This document shows, one piece after another, positions 44,965 to 55,620 of a DNA stretch of 64,000 nt; the first letter of the stretch is position 1, and each line of letters opens with the position of its first letter. The DNA is from Blumeriella jaapii. Its lineage: Eukaryota > Ascomycota > Leotiomycetes > Helotiales > Drepanopezizaceae. Position numbers and translations under genes: made by a program. The stretch spans positions 682,001-746,000 of the forward strand of contig VWND01000075.1 of the NCBI GenBank assembly GCA_009599575.1, in the 5' to 3' direction. The notes beneath the pieces are model-generated. The model saw only the letters and a list, made by a program, of their open reading frames with translations. It had not been told where the DNA came from and made no database searches.

Positions 44965-45525
44965 TTAGTATTTACTGACAAAAGAGATTTTAAAGATCCA
45001 AAAAACACTTCTCCCTGTATCTGCCTCCGAGCTGCATTCGCTTCCACCGACAGTGACCAAAAGAAGCAAAGAAGGCCCACCTCCACGGAAAGCATGGATC
45101 ATCTCCATCTCGCATCTAGGGGCCGCATTTTCTCCGGCGCCGTCTGACATATTGCAGCAGTCATCTCCTTCGCAGTTTGGGATCTTCTTTCCTGCATCAG
45201 GTCCCTCGGTCACCAAATGCAAGGCGCAGTAGTTGGGGTTGATTCCCCCGCGGTCGATGCGACTGCAGATGTCTTCGTTGTCTTCCTGGTTCATGCAGGC
45301 GTCCCAGTTGTTCACGCAGCAGTTGACCTCGACAGTGCAATCCCCGACGCCAGCCTGTTGGGTGAAAAGCGTTAGTCGAGAGTGGGTCGTAGGGCAAGGA
45401 ACGGGTCATGGCAAAGGTAGTAGACACGGGAAGAGGGAAGAGGAAACAAGAAGAAGGAGAGAACGTACATGTACGAAAGCGGTGTTGAGAGAGACCAGGA
45501 GGAAGAAAGCGACGTTGAACTGCAT
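44965..45525 (-). CDS. Small secreted cysteine-rich protein 1 (148 aa), paralogue of the protein at 47425-47874
   Basis: A predicted secreted protein of unknown function. Exon 1 is 45525-45469 (19 codons, a hydrophobic signal peptide starting MQFNVAFFLLVSL). Exon 2 is 45354-44965. The 114-bp intron (45355-45468) is phase 0 and falls right after the signal peptide, exactly as in the paralogue. The mature part shows C-x5-CC-x6-C-x9-C-x12-C-x17-C-x4-CC-x13-C, with NYCALHLVTEGPDAGKK between the fifth single Cys and the final cluster. The last 45 residues have no counterpart in the paralogue. In the shifted frame, a stop at 45118-45116 would end the protein just after a Cys at the expected place, so a 1-nt indel near 45136-45142 may have created this tail. 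It is effector-like in size and cysteine content; no known family was recognised. Confidence 0.75.
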
Positions 45526-45810
45526 TGTGGTCTTGGTTTTCTTCTGTCTTGTCTTTGAGTTTGAGAAGTTGGAGTTAAGAATTAGGTTGGTAGGTAGGAT
45601 CGGTGAGAGAAGAGAAATCAAATGAGTGAAGAGAAATCAAATGAGTGAAGAGAAGTCAAATGAGTGAAGTTGCAATGATTGATGTGATGATAGAAATGGA
45701 TTGAGGTGGAAAGAGAGCACTATTTGAACTTGCGTATAATGATCAGCTTACCAGCCAAATGTATATTTACCTACGATGTATACCATTTGTGTAAAGAAGG
45801 GAGGTAACTC
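45526..45810. promoter_or_regulatory. Upstream region of small secreted protein 1
   Basis: It contains two to three tandem copies of an AGTGAAGAGAAATCAAATG-like sequence at about 45610-45668. No other feature is recognisable. Confidence 0.4.
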
Positions 45811-46311
45811 CGGTGGGGTGCACCTCCCGTCCCTGCCGAGATTTGCGTGCTCTCTCAATATAAAATTATTTATTTGTCCACTTTTTAAAGTAGACTAAAG
45901 CTTGAATCGGATATTCTGTGTACTAATATTAAGCCTCAGCTACTTTTTTTTACGCGATATCTCTTAATAGTAGCTAATCGATAAATATTTCCCATTATTA
46001 GTATTATCCCACGCTTTTCGTGGCCTCCGACTCTACGTCTAAAATCTCGTTTGGATCACAGGCGTGGTTCGAGCTCGGGATGTAATCGATGCAACTAACT
46101 ATACAACTAACTCTGCTTTCCAAATGCATTCGCGGAGCAGACCAAAGTTCAGAGGGCCATTTCGTCGATTTGCGCGCGCTATTGAGGGGATACGTCGACT
46201 CCAAGCATTCTGAATAACCTCAAAAGTATGCCATTTTTGCCAGACACCCGTGCAAAAGCAATAAGGTGTACACGTCTGAATTCGGCAGCAGACACTTTTC
46301 GCACCCCACTG
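45811..46311 (-). mobile_element. Decayed Tc1/mariner copy of the same family
   Basis: The right end, read on the minus strand, starts CAGTGGGGTGCGAAAAGTGT, closely matching the terminal repeat of the element at 39881. The left end CGGTGGGGTGC (45811) is more diverged, and the TA duplications are lost. The minus strand between about 46140 and 45940 encodes the C-terminal end of the transposase (compare YRLAT at 40555-40570) with frameshifts and stops. The open frame 46004-46204 is part of it. Confidence 0.65.
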
Positions 46312-47424
46312 TGAGCAAGCAAATACGTTGTAAGTGTACTAATCTTATCGACTTTCCAATGAAAGAAGTGCTATGTAGGTACCAATCGTTGCCTCAGGGG
46401 GTACCTCGTGATGCCGATCGTCCACAACCTGACCGTGGATCTCCGATCAAGAGTGATCGGATGACTCGTGCTAGGTTATCTGCTCTATACTGGGCGTCAC
46501 GCACACACCATTTCTGCATATAGCTCTTGCGTATCCTACTCTTAGGATGAACACCAACACTTTCTCGTAACATGACGAGACTAATTTACCCGCCGAGCCT
46601 CCCAACACTCACTCTCGTATTTGGCTTTTGACTTCAGCAGCCTGACTCGGTCGTCTCCGACGATTTGGGTGGCTTAATCTTCATCCCTGCCTGGCCTTGC
46701 ACTCGGAGATGCCTCTGACTGGCAAGCCACCCCCACTCCACCCCGCCCCCCCGGAAAGAATACGGATTCCCACGCGGAGTACAGAGTTGACATTCATTCA
46801 GGGGGGAGGTGTGGAGAGGAGGTAGTCAATGAATGCATGATGTGCGGCAAGGAAGGTTGTCCGCCGAGCACCCTTAATTTCAAGAAAAGGGTATTTTTAT
46901 ATGTAGCATCGTCGGCTCGGCCTCGCAGGCCTCCTTTTCATGGTGACTGAACAAATGGAGGCACGCGCAGGTAAACCTACACATGTTTTCACGATTCGGG
47001 CTTTGGAATACCAGCCCTCTCGAGGAGATCGTGGTCCAGTGCTCCTCTGGCGAGTAACTGGAATAGACCGAGAGGGCGGCTTGTTTCTTATTTTTGGGCG
47101 ATTACCTTCTTGGCGGACAGACGCATAAAGTACGACCCTATCGTGGCCGTATAATCCCCCTCAAGTTCTCAAGACGTGACACACATCGTATATGTAAATT
47201 AAGGTGGTTAGGGGTCATAATATTCGTCGAGCCTACTTATCTGCTCAGTTTAGGGGCGCGCGCATATATGATGGGCTGAGATCTCTTCGTTCTTGAGCCA
47301 ACTCTTTCTTTTCCACACACTCGTTTATCAGCTTGTCCATTGAAACCCAAAACCGAATCAAGTAATTATCTCCAACTCCGTTTTCCACTCCGAAAAGAAA
47401 GCAAAGAAGGGAAAAAAAAAAGCC
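46312..47424. other. Intergenic region upstream of small secreted protein 2
   Basis: No gene was recognised in 1.1 kb. A C-rich patch with the CCACCCCCACTCCACCCCGC sequence lies at about 46728-46747. The last 70 bp before the start codon are A-rich. Confidence 0.5.
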
Positions 47425-47874
47425 ATGCAAATCAGCATAACTCTTCTTCTTCTTGCCGCTGCCGTCGTCTCCGGCGACTCTGGCGACTCTGGCGAAGAGA
47501 AACCTTTGTTTCACGTACGTCCGTGTTCCATTCTCTGCTTGCGCTCGTTTTGTTTATTGTTTTCCGATGTTTTCTTTTCATCGTGACCAAGAGACGTCAA
47601 TTAACAGTTTCAACAAAAGAAGCCACCTTGCACAGCTGAAGATGACTGCTGCTACAACGGCTATGATGCTTGCCGAAACCAAATGATGACTGGACCGTAC
47701 TGCACTGGCATGAATTTCCAACAGGATAAAAAAATCCCGTTCAATTACTGCTCGGTGCATGTCGTAAAGGAAGGGCCTCATGAAGGGAAGAAACCGGAGT
47801 GCGATGACGCCGACTGTTGCAGAATCAGCGATGGATTGGGCAGAGCCTGCCCACCTGATAAGAAGATTTCTTGA
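47425..47874 (+). CDS. Small secreted cysteine-rich protein 2 (118 aa)
   Basis: A predicted secreted protein and paralogue of the protein at 44965-45525. Exon 1 is 47425-47514 (30 codons: signal peptide MQISITLLLLAAAVVSG followed by a GDSGDSGEE spacer). Exon 2 is 47608-47874. The 93-bp intron starts GTACGT, ends TTAACAG and is phase 0 right after the signal region. The ten-cysteine pattern is C-x5-CC-x6-C-x9-C-x15-C-x16-C-x4-CC-x9-C. Shared residues with protein 1 include DAC-x-NQ, NYC-x-x-H-x-V-x-EGP, GKK, DCC and SDG. The stop at 47874 lies close after the last Cys. The two genes point away from each other with a dead Tc1 copy between them. Function is unknown; a role in interaction with a host or with other microbes is only a possibility. 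Confidence 0.8.
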
Positions 47875-50800
47875 TTGCCGGCTGGACGTGATCGATGGGT
47901 GGCCCCTCTGGTGTACGGACAGAGACTATCGTCAGTGCTTCAACGGGTGGTGTGGTGAAAGGATAAAACAGTTTGAATAATTTTCGTCGCGGGAGGGGAA
48001 TGTATCAAGTTAATGCCGAGCTTTGGTGGCTTTAGTTTGGAATGAGATTGAAGCGAATTCTTGAATGGAGAATGTGAAATTGAACCGCTACTGTACATTC
48101 AATGGCTGATCCAATTCCTGTTTTGCTCGGAGCCCCGTCGGGGAAAACAGGTGTTGCTTCCATCAAAAACGTGTGCTTGTTCGTTCATCGTACAACGACA
48201 GATTCCAAAAGCTACCTCGCAGTCTTGATCTAGCGATGTTGCGTTGATTTGGTTAAATTTCCTTGACAGATTTCGTTAAATAGAAGCCACGTGTGGCATT
48301 CTTTGGTTTGTGATATGAAATATGTTGGTATCCCAGATTGGTGATACAGTAAGAACTTGTCTTGAATCGTGTTGAAATATGTATGTCTTTCTACTAGCTA
48401 TGCGAGTGCAGGAATATAAGATAGTGGTCGCACACGTGACCTTCATACCACTCGATTTTCACGTGAGCCCTCTCTGGGGCATCCCTACAGAATGGTTGCG
48501 ACTTTGATAAATGATATCAGTAGTTGAAACAGATCTTAAGAACTTTGGATTTGCAACTCGAGATTCCGCCATGTTTACGATTTTTCGTTTGAGGGTCTGT
48601 ACATGAGCTAATTGTAAGCGAGCGGAACGTCACAACCGGGGGACAGGCGAAGAGCTTGGAATTTAGACGAGGAGAATTCCGAGTTTGCATTCATTGATCT
48701 GTGAACCTAGATCTCTAAAATCAAATCGCGAAGAACCGCTCGATCCCGTGGGCTGGCGCTGCTGTACCTTTTGGTGTCCAAGATCCAACGTTCAAACGTT
48801 AGCTACGAGTACAACCAACTCCGCTTGAGACATCCTCATTTGAAGAAACCGGGATCATTGTTCTCGTGGTAGACAGCAGTGCCTTCATACACATTCTGAC
48901 TTAAGCCTGATGAGCTTGCTATCATGGAGTAAAAACGAACTTATGTGGAACTATCAAAAATGTACTTTGTCGAGGTAGTGATGTCTTTACAAAAGTTTTC
49001 AATTCAATTGTGCTGCTACTGAGCATGCATGTGTCTAACACAACGTTACCGGATATCACTTTCAGTATGACAGTTATGTACCTTCTTGCCCTCTGCTTCT
49101 AGTACGTCTTGTACTGACGTAACAGGCTTGTCTTTGATCATTCGGATCACTGACCGCCGCTAGTTGAAGATAACTATCATTATCGTTACCATCATTCTGG
49201 TGTTTGGTTTTGAAGGAACCTCTCTCTTCTCTTATTCTTCTCGTCCATGTGTCAAGGTACATGAATTCTAAATTCGTCACAGATTCCCAATCCGCGTTCG
49301 CAATTCCCCATCAGAACACAATGCTATGGCATACTCAATTCTTTCTAGTAGCCCCCTCCATCTTATTGATCGCTTTGCTAGCATCCGTATGTTTATCAGT
49401 CCAGCCCACGCTTCTGGAGCTGGAGATATCCCCACTGCATCCGGGCTCGACGATCACAACTGGCGTCACGGGGATGGTACTGATCTCTTGATGGCAGTAC
49501 CTCTCAATTTCAAAACGAAGAAGAAACACACAGACGTGAGGTCTCCCGGATCTACTCTGGAAAATGGCTCCGTGACTTTCGTCAGCTGCTTGATGCAGGT
49601 ACTTTAGGAACGGTCCACGAGCCGCTTCTGCGGGCTGTTGCTTCTATCCTTGGGTTCTGGGAGGTCGGAGACACTACGGACGAATCTGAAATCACTCAGG
49701 AGAGACTCGGAGGTCAGGTTTTGCAATGTCCGTGAAGTGTTTCTAATTAATGGCCAAAACAAGCGTTCCGGCCCGAACATCCCATTGAATCGTCTTGGTC
49801 CTCCTAGAAAATCAGCAATGTGAGGTCCAGTAGAAATGAAGCCAAGCAATCCAACCTCTTCCTAACACGGCATCACATGTGCTAATAATGCATCAGAGCT
49901 TGAAACCAGTGCCAAGACCGGTCTGAAGAATGATATGGCAAACGAGAACCTAGGCATTGCCACAAGCTCAATCCATGTCTGAGAGCAGCTGAGGGTGGCT
50001 ATCCATATTGGCCGTCAAGGTCGCCAGAACAACGAGCTTGCCAAAAACGAGTCTCGAATCTGCTTAGAAGGTACTGTACTGTACAGTACTGTAGGAACAT
50101 TGTCACGGGAGTGGTGCGGGTATCCACAGCGGCTGGTCTCCATGGTAGGAGGGTAAGGCAGGTACATAATTGTGTTGTGTTTTCCCTTGAGATCAATGCC
50201 TGGGGTGTGGGGGTGAGGGGGGGTTGTCAGAACACGGTAAAATGGAACTGCAATAGCATCAAATCAAACGTGACCTGTAGATCACCTGACGAGACACGCT
50301 CAACGTCTTCTGGATCACGTGAAAAATACCATTCGCACGCAATCGCCCCTGCGACGCTAGGAGCCCGTCTCGACCAATCAGCGCCCCTCGGCCTCGACAG
50401 CTATTTCACACAGCTCCTCCCTCTTCTTCCTCTCTTGTCTTTTCTGTTTCTCGAGTATATCCTCATCCTCACCTCGCCCGCATCTCTTCCAGGCCTTCTT
50501 CTGCGCTGTCGTCGTCGTCTTCTGGTTGTTTCCGCGCCTTGCACAGGGACATGAACTCTGTGTCCTGTGCCATGACCTCTCTTCCTTCTGCGGGATCCAA
50601 TAGGAGGCGCCGCCCGAGTGGGCTCTTCTTTTCCCCTCTCATTCAGCTGGTACAGTCGGCTGGGTCGCAGGACCGCGTGCTCACGACGAGAGAAAGAGGT
50701 TGAGTCAATCTGCTGTTTCAGAGCGGATTGTACTGCTCTTGTTTCCCAGGTCCTCCTGGCTGTGCTCTACGGTTTGTCGTTCCCTCTGTCACACTTCCTC

Positions 50801-51439
50801 CGTTCATTCAAATTTGCCTTCTCCGAATTGGCCATCACTCCACGTCATTCACGTCTCTCACAGGCCGACGATTCGCCGAGATAACGCTGCCGCTCATCGC
50901 CCCCCACTATCGCCAACCCTGACCCCGCCAGCTCTCGGACTGACCGCCATTGGTCCGTCGATGTACGAGACTTCGCCGAACGAGAAGAGCGGTGACCCTG
51001 ACGACCAGGATCGGGCGAGGAGTGTTGGGCGGGCTCCTCAAGGGGGTACGAACAATTCAGCAGGGACACGCGGAGGGGCAACAAATGCGACTGATTGCCC
51101 GACGGTGGAAGCGGGCAGGCGAGACGGGATGGACGGTGGGAGAGACAGGATATAGCGACTCGAAGAAGCTGGAATTGAAGAGTCAGAACCGGCCTGTTCG
51201 CAGCGGCATCCAGAAGATGGCGAAGACGGCCTGTTGTGATTTCGGGCCACAGCCGAGTCAAACACTCATTCACTTCCGCTCTCGCCAAGGGAGGGAAAGA
51301 TGTGTCAAGGAAACCTGCAGTCCCTAGGCAGAAATAGTGTTCCTCCGTTTCATCGTCGTACCGTTCAAACCTTTCTCTTCTTCAGCATTCAGAGGATTCT
51401 CTCCAGTATCGCAACTCTAGCATATCTAGACTAAATATC
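47875..51439. other. 3.6-kb stretch without a supportable gene
   Basis: From 47875 to about 50100 the sequence is unremarkable, with one short hydrophobic frame at 49321-49491 (plus) that could encode a signal-like peptide but has no further support. A TACTGTACTGTACAGTACTG palindrome cluster lies at about 50072-50092. From about 50370 (CGACCAATCAGC, a CCAAT box) to 51420 the DNA is C/T-rich and then GC-rich, with overlapping frames on both strands (50700-51155, 50950-51327, and 50845-51288 minus). These may be part of a long leader or an unrecognised gene. I cannot choose. Confidence 0.4.
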
Positions 51440-52358
51440 ATGGCTTCTCTCAAATCCTGCCTTTTATCTTCTCTGCGACCCAAGGTATTTGTTCGCAAAT
51501 TGCCGCTTCAGACTCCATTTCCTCGCGTCTTCACCAACACCACCAAAACCGGAATGCTCTCTGCGAACACGGAGACGCTTGTCCCAACCGCCACCATGTC
51601 ACTCATTCCAGGTTCGCCCGCTCATGTCTTGCGTGTGGAACCTATTCTAACAAATCCTAGCGAGTCACAACATGCCTTCTTTCCAAGATCGCGTACACAG
51701 CGTCCATCGCACTTCCGGTACCCCGTTCGATGCTCTGCTCAATGCCCTGGCCGAATCTCTCACCACAGCGCGGCCTCCTCATCTCCCTACTCTGACCGGT
51801 CTTCTCCGGGCCTACAATTCCGATGCCTCGCAATGGTCCAAATACGCATATCAGAACCCCGTGAAACAATACACGCGGAACCTCGTCATGGAAGAGCCCA
51901 AAATTTTCAACTTGCTCATCCTGGTCTGGACGCCCGGCAAGCGTAGTCCAGTGCACGATCACGCCTCAAGCCACTGCCTGATGAAGATGCTCAAGGGCAC
52001 GCTGCGTGAGACGCGATACGAGATGCCAGTGGAGGCAGAGGGGGTGCGGGATGAAGGACTGAGGGTAATTCAGCAGAAGGATTTTGGGGAGGGCAAAGTG
52101 GCCTACATCTCCGATCGCTTAGGGCTCCATGAGATCTGCAACCCGAGCGAGACAGAGTATGCTGTGAGCTTGCATCGTAGGTGTTTCTCCCGTTCATGTT
52201 TTGGTTGAGTTGATGGAAAGCTCACGAAGAGTAGTCTACACCCCGCCCAATGCAGCAATGTACGGATGTCACGTTTCGATACGGCGACGGGGAAGTCGAC
52301 CTTCGTTCCCCCCGGAGGTTACGATTCCGTCAGAGGCATCGTGTCTAAGAAAGGTTGA
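51440..52358 (+). CDS. Cysteine dioxygenase with N-terminal extension and a 1-nt frameshift in the last exon
   Basis: It oxidises L-cysteine to cysteine sulfinate using a mononuclear non-haem iron. Exons: 51440-51611, 51661-52176 and 52232-52358. Intron 1 has a perfect branch site TTCTAACAAATCCTAG. Cupin ligands are visible: VHDH (His156, His158), GLHEICNPS (His214), then VYTPPNAAMYGCH with the conserved Tyr, plus Cys163 near the first motif. In the last exon, after GCHV, the frame shifts at CACGTTTCGAT (52270-52280). One extra T there would give the family-typical end DTATGKSTFVPPGGYDSVRG, and the exons would sum to 272 codons (271 aa). As written, the frame runs on with unrelated residues. 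The first 40 residues are rich in Lys, Arg, Ser and Leu without acids and look like a mitochondrial presequence. Later Met codons at residues 39, 53 and 62 could start a cytosolic form. It converges with the next gene, 190 bp away. Confidence 0.85.
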
Positions 52359-52549
52359 GACTTGATAACGAAGTGTGGGGTATTTGGAGTTGGGGCGTTG
52401 GGATTTAGAAATTCGTCGAGCTATAGCGCCGACGAAGGTTGTCTGAGGTGCGAAGAGTTCGCAATACAGTATTTACAGGAGGCAATGAACCCGATGTACG
52501 CCGGACGTTTATGAAAACCCCAATTCTCACATTCTCTCCCGCTCTGCTC

Positions 52550-53670
52550 TCATTCCTTCTTCCCTTCTTCCTCCATCATCTTCTTGAACTTCACCGACTG
52601 GAAATTGACCCAATCCTTGCTGCTGACAATCTCTTCTTCGCCATCCAGCTTCGGGATCACATCACTCTCCAAGCGCTGCAACATCACTTGATCTTCCGCC
52701 CGTGCGAAATAGCTCAAACTATAGCGCGTGTGGTTTGCCTGCTCGCCCGGCGGACTGACCACGCGGTGAATGTTACTCCTCAACAGCCCGTTCGTGAACT
52801 TGACCATCGCATCGCCCAGGTTCACGATGCAGTGGCCTGGCAGCGGCTTCACGTACAGCCAGGCCGGTTCTTGCCCGGCGGGCACCAGGGCTGGCGGAGG
52901 CAGGATCTGCAGGCCGCCGAGACGGTTGAACAGGATCGTCAGACTGCCGAAGTCGGTGTGCTTCCCCAGAGCAGGACGTTGCTGCTCGGAGAGAGGCTTC
53001 GGGGGCGCCTTGATGAAGCGGGCTTGGTCGCCGGAGCGTTCGGAGAAGCGGTGCTTGGACGTCAAGGTGCCCTGGGCAAGGTGCAAGTGGCCGGTGAGGT
53101 GGTCCAGAATCAGGTCGACGAGGGAATGCGCAGTGGCCATGTACGAGACCACGAGATCTTGGTTGTCGTGCAAGAGCTGCGGGTGCGCGAGTGGCTGCTC
53201 AGAGAGGCCGAGAAAGTCGTCCTTGGGGATCTGCTCTTGTCAGCCGCGATGCTGGCCGTGGTTCGGGGCTTTGCACGTACGTTGTAGAATTCGTTCCTAT
53301 CTACGTTTGTCTGCCCGTTGGGAATGGCGGCTCCCAACCCCCGGTACCCATGGTAACTCCCTTGAGCCCGGTAGTCGTACTTCGAGAGCTCTTCGCGGCC
53401 CAGATCGAAGAATTCCGGGACAAGTTTGAAGAGGTCGTCGGCGTCCTGGAGAAGGGACTCGCCTTGAGGATCATCACGGAGGTCCACGTAGAAGAAGCCC
53501 AGGTCCTTGGAGGCATCAAACAGACGAGCCGATTCGGCTGGGTCGGTTCTCAGCGTGTTGAGGGAAATCCGAATGAGAGGAGCTGTAGGGACTGTCAGGG
53601 GGAAAGGAGGGAGAGAGGCAAAGGGCAAGGACGAGGGGTGAAAGGAGTGACTGAAGACATCCATTGACAT
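52550..53670 (-). CDS. 2-oxoglutarate/Fe(II)-dependent dioxygenase (isopenicillin N synthase-like), 356 aa
   Basis: An oxidoreductase of the plant/fungal 2OG-Fe(II) family; its substrate cannot be told from sequence. Exons: 53670-53281 and 53230-52550, with one 50-bp phase-0 intron (53231-53280, GTACGT...GAGCAG). An N-terminal DIOX_N region includes PLIRISLNTL, DLGFFYVDLRD and NEFYN. The catalytic cupin has HTD (221-223) and a distal His (285, in SNIHRVVSPP) as iron ligands, and RYSLSYF (Arg299, Ser301) for 2-oxoglutarate. All key residues are present. The start ATG at 53670 is followed by MSMDVFSHSF. It is tail-to-tail with the cysteine dioxygenase gene. No other biosynthetic genes adjoin it. 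Confidence 0.9.
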
Positions 53671-55340
53671 TGTGGCGAGATGGGAAAGGGAAATGAAGGG
53701 TGAGAACTGAAGAGTCTTGAAATGCGTGCATTCCAAGCTAGAAGAGAGAAATCGTGGTACACTTATACAACTACATGACTCCGAACTGCAACAGAATTGA
53801 GCTTCAGGATTGCTCGTGGGAGTCTGCCGATAATTGGCACGGGCTGACAGCACTCGAATGATGCGAAGCAAATCCCTTCATTATCTCATGCATCCCAATG
53901 CTTTTGATCAGAAGATGGTAGGACGCCATAAGAATTAGGTAACATATCGTGTCAGTTTTGCAAATTTGCGTAATACGGGCCTGTGCCAAAGGGGCCAGAC
54001 CCTCTTCCCGTTTTCCTTGGGGCTTGGGGCTTCCGGCTTCCTGCAAAAATCCCGACAACCCGGGCAAGAAAGGAAGATGTTCCGGCTATTGACAAGAGGT
54101 GAAAATTTTCCCAATCCTATTGAATGTCGTATACAGCGGCCATCTTTGGCTCCGTGTATTTCTGGCGTCTTCATAAGAGCCAGAAAACGTGGGACAGTGA
54201 CACGGGTGTATTTACTTACGCTTGGGGGTCAAAGATTGAAAACATTCCATTCTTCCTGCCATTGAACAAGTTATCCTGAGTTAGAATTCCGTGTCTGGGA
54301 GGACGTCAGCTACTTCGTTACAGGGGTGATACGAAAAGGGTCAAGAAAGTAAGCATTTCAGGCCACAACAGTTAAGCGAAGGACTGAATCTAATAAAAAC
54401 ACCCAACCCACTTTTCCTCTGTCCAAGCCGAAATTGCTCTTCAAGTTCATACATCGTATTCAGAACACACTTATGTCAATTCTGGGCATATGACCTTGGT
54501 TTGTAGCGAAGGATGAATACGCCCGACGGCCATCCGACCATCTCGGGTAAGCGGCATTGCAGAGGTGGCGGAGATACATCACTTTGAAGCAACATCGCCG
54601 ACGGCCAATAGAGTCAATGTCATCTGATACACGACGTGCCGGTCTCGGACTGGCGATGCCGATAGACTAGGGGACAGAATCGCTCTTTGCGGTCATGCTA
54701 GTGGGGGGAGGCAGAGCACGTCCAAGGCCAGAATCAGTAAGTAGTATTGTGCCATGAACAAGCCTTTCTTTATTGGAATTCGCGACTCGCCATCCTGAAG
54801 TACAGCTAAGAAATCGGAATTGGTAAAGCGAATTAAAACAGCATAACTGCATGCGGAAGTTCCAAAACACCCTCGCTCGCGATCAACGCTCTTTTAAGGC
54901 AAAGAATAAATCCAAAAATCCACGCTGAAGCCACGTGTGGTGCTGTCTGCAGGAAATAGTGGATTAATAGCATGTAACAGGAAGTACTGGTAGAAACTAC
55001 CAAGATAGTACTGCTTCGTAACCGCGGAAGTCCATCCTCCCATAATGCCTTGTTGATAGAATAAGCAGTCTTTTGCGTTTGCTAATACTCCGTAAACACA
55101 CTTTCTCTTACTATCAACAAAAACGTTGTTATGGACGGGCCGGGAAAGACAGCATTTCCACTGTTGATGGCACGGATCGCCCTTTTTTTGTTCTTACAAT
55201 GGTTTTAATTGAATTCGGCATCGGCTTGATCGAACATAACATTATCCTCGTCAGAGCAGTATGCACTGATGCCCGCACCACCTCCTCTCAAGAGCCAAAG
55301 TAGTCAAGATCGGTTTTCCACACTGAGTGTAACAGTCAAA
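53671..55340. other. Intergenic region downstream of transposon relics, no gene seen
   Basis: About 1.7 kb of ordinary to slightly AT-rich DNA. Open frames are short and overlapping on both strands, without codon bias or domain. Confidence 0.5.
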
Positions 55341-55620
55341 AATGAATTTACTGAACTTAAAAGTATTGGTCTAGCCTTTTTAAAATCCAAATCGATTCTG
55401 AAGTTTGGTACACTTTTCTGTAGCTTAGTTGACCACGTTTACGCGATGTCCCATCGTAATAGCTAATTGAAACCATACCCCATGATCAATGTTATGCTAC
55501 GCTTCTAATGGTTTTTGATTTAATGTGTTTGGAACTTCATTTGTATCGGACGCGTGCTTGAGTTCGAAATGTAACGTGTTGACGATTTTCACCCCAGCCA
55601 CTTTATCACGTTGTACAGCC
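55340..55620 (-). mobile_element. Decayed Tc1/mariner transposase fragment
   Basis: On the minus strand the region from about 55580 to 55400 parallels the C-terminal transposase of the element at 39881-40758. A segment LAITMGHRVNVV corresponds to LATTMENRVNAV. The conserved Trp before it is a TAG stop, as a G-to-A RIP change would give. It also aligns with 45900-46090 by eye. Terminal repeats could not be found, so the limits are approximate. Confidence 0.6.

Noticed and set aside
50700..51327. Overlapping frames on both strands upstream of cysteine dioxygenase
   Set aside because: Three frames overlap with no domain, no consistent splice sites and disordered composition. I could not decide between a long leader and an unknown gene, so no gene is called.
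53110..53173. Internal start codon at 53173 for the 2-oxoglutarate oxygenase C-terminal half as a separate gene
   Set aside because: Splicing 53231-53280 joins the upstream frame in phase and gives a full-length family protein, so two genes are not needed.
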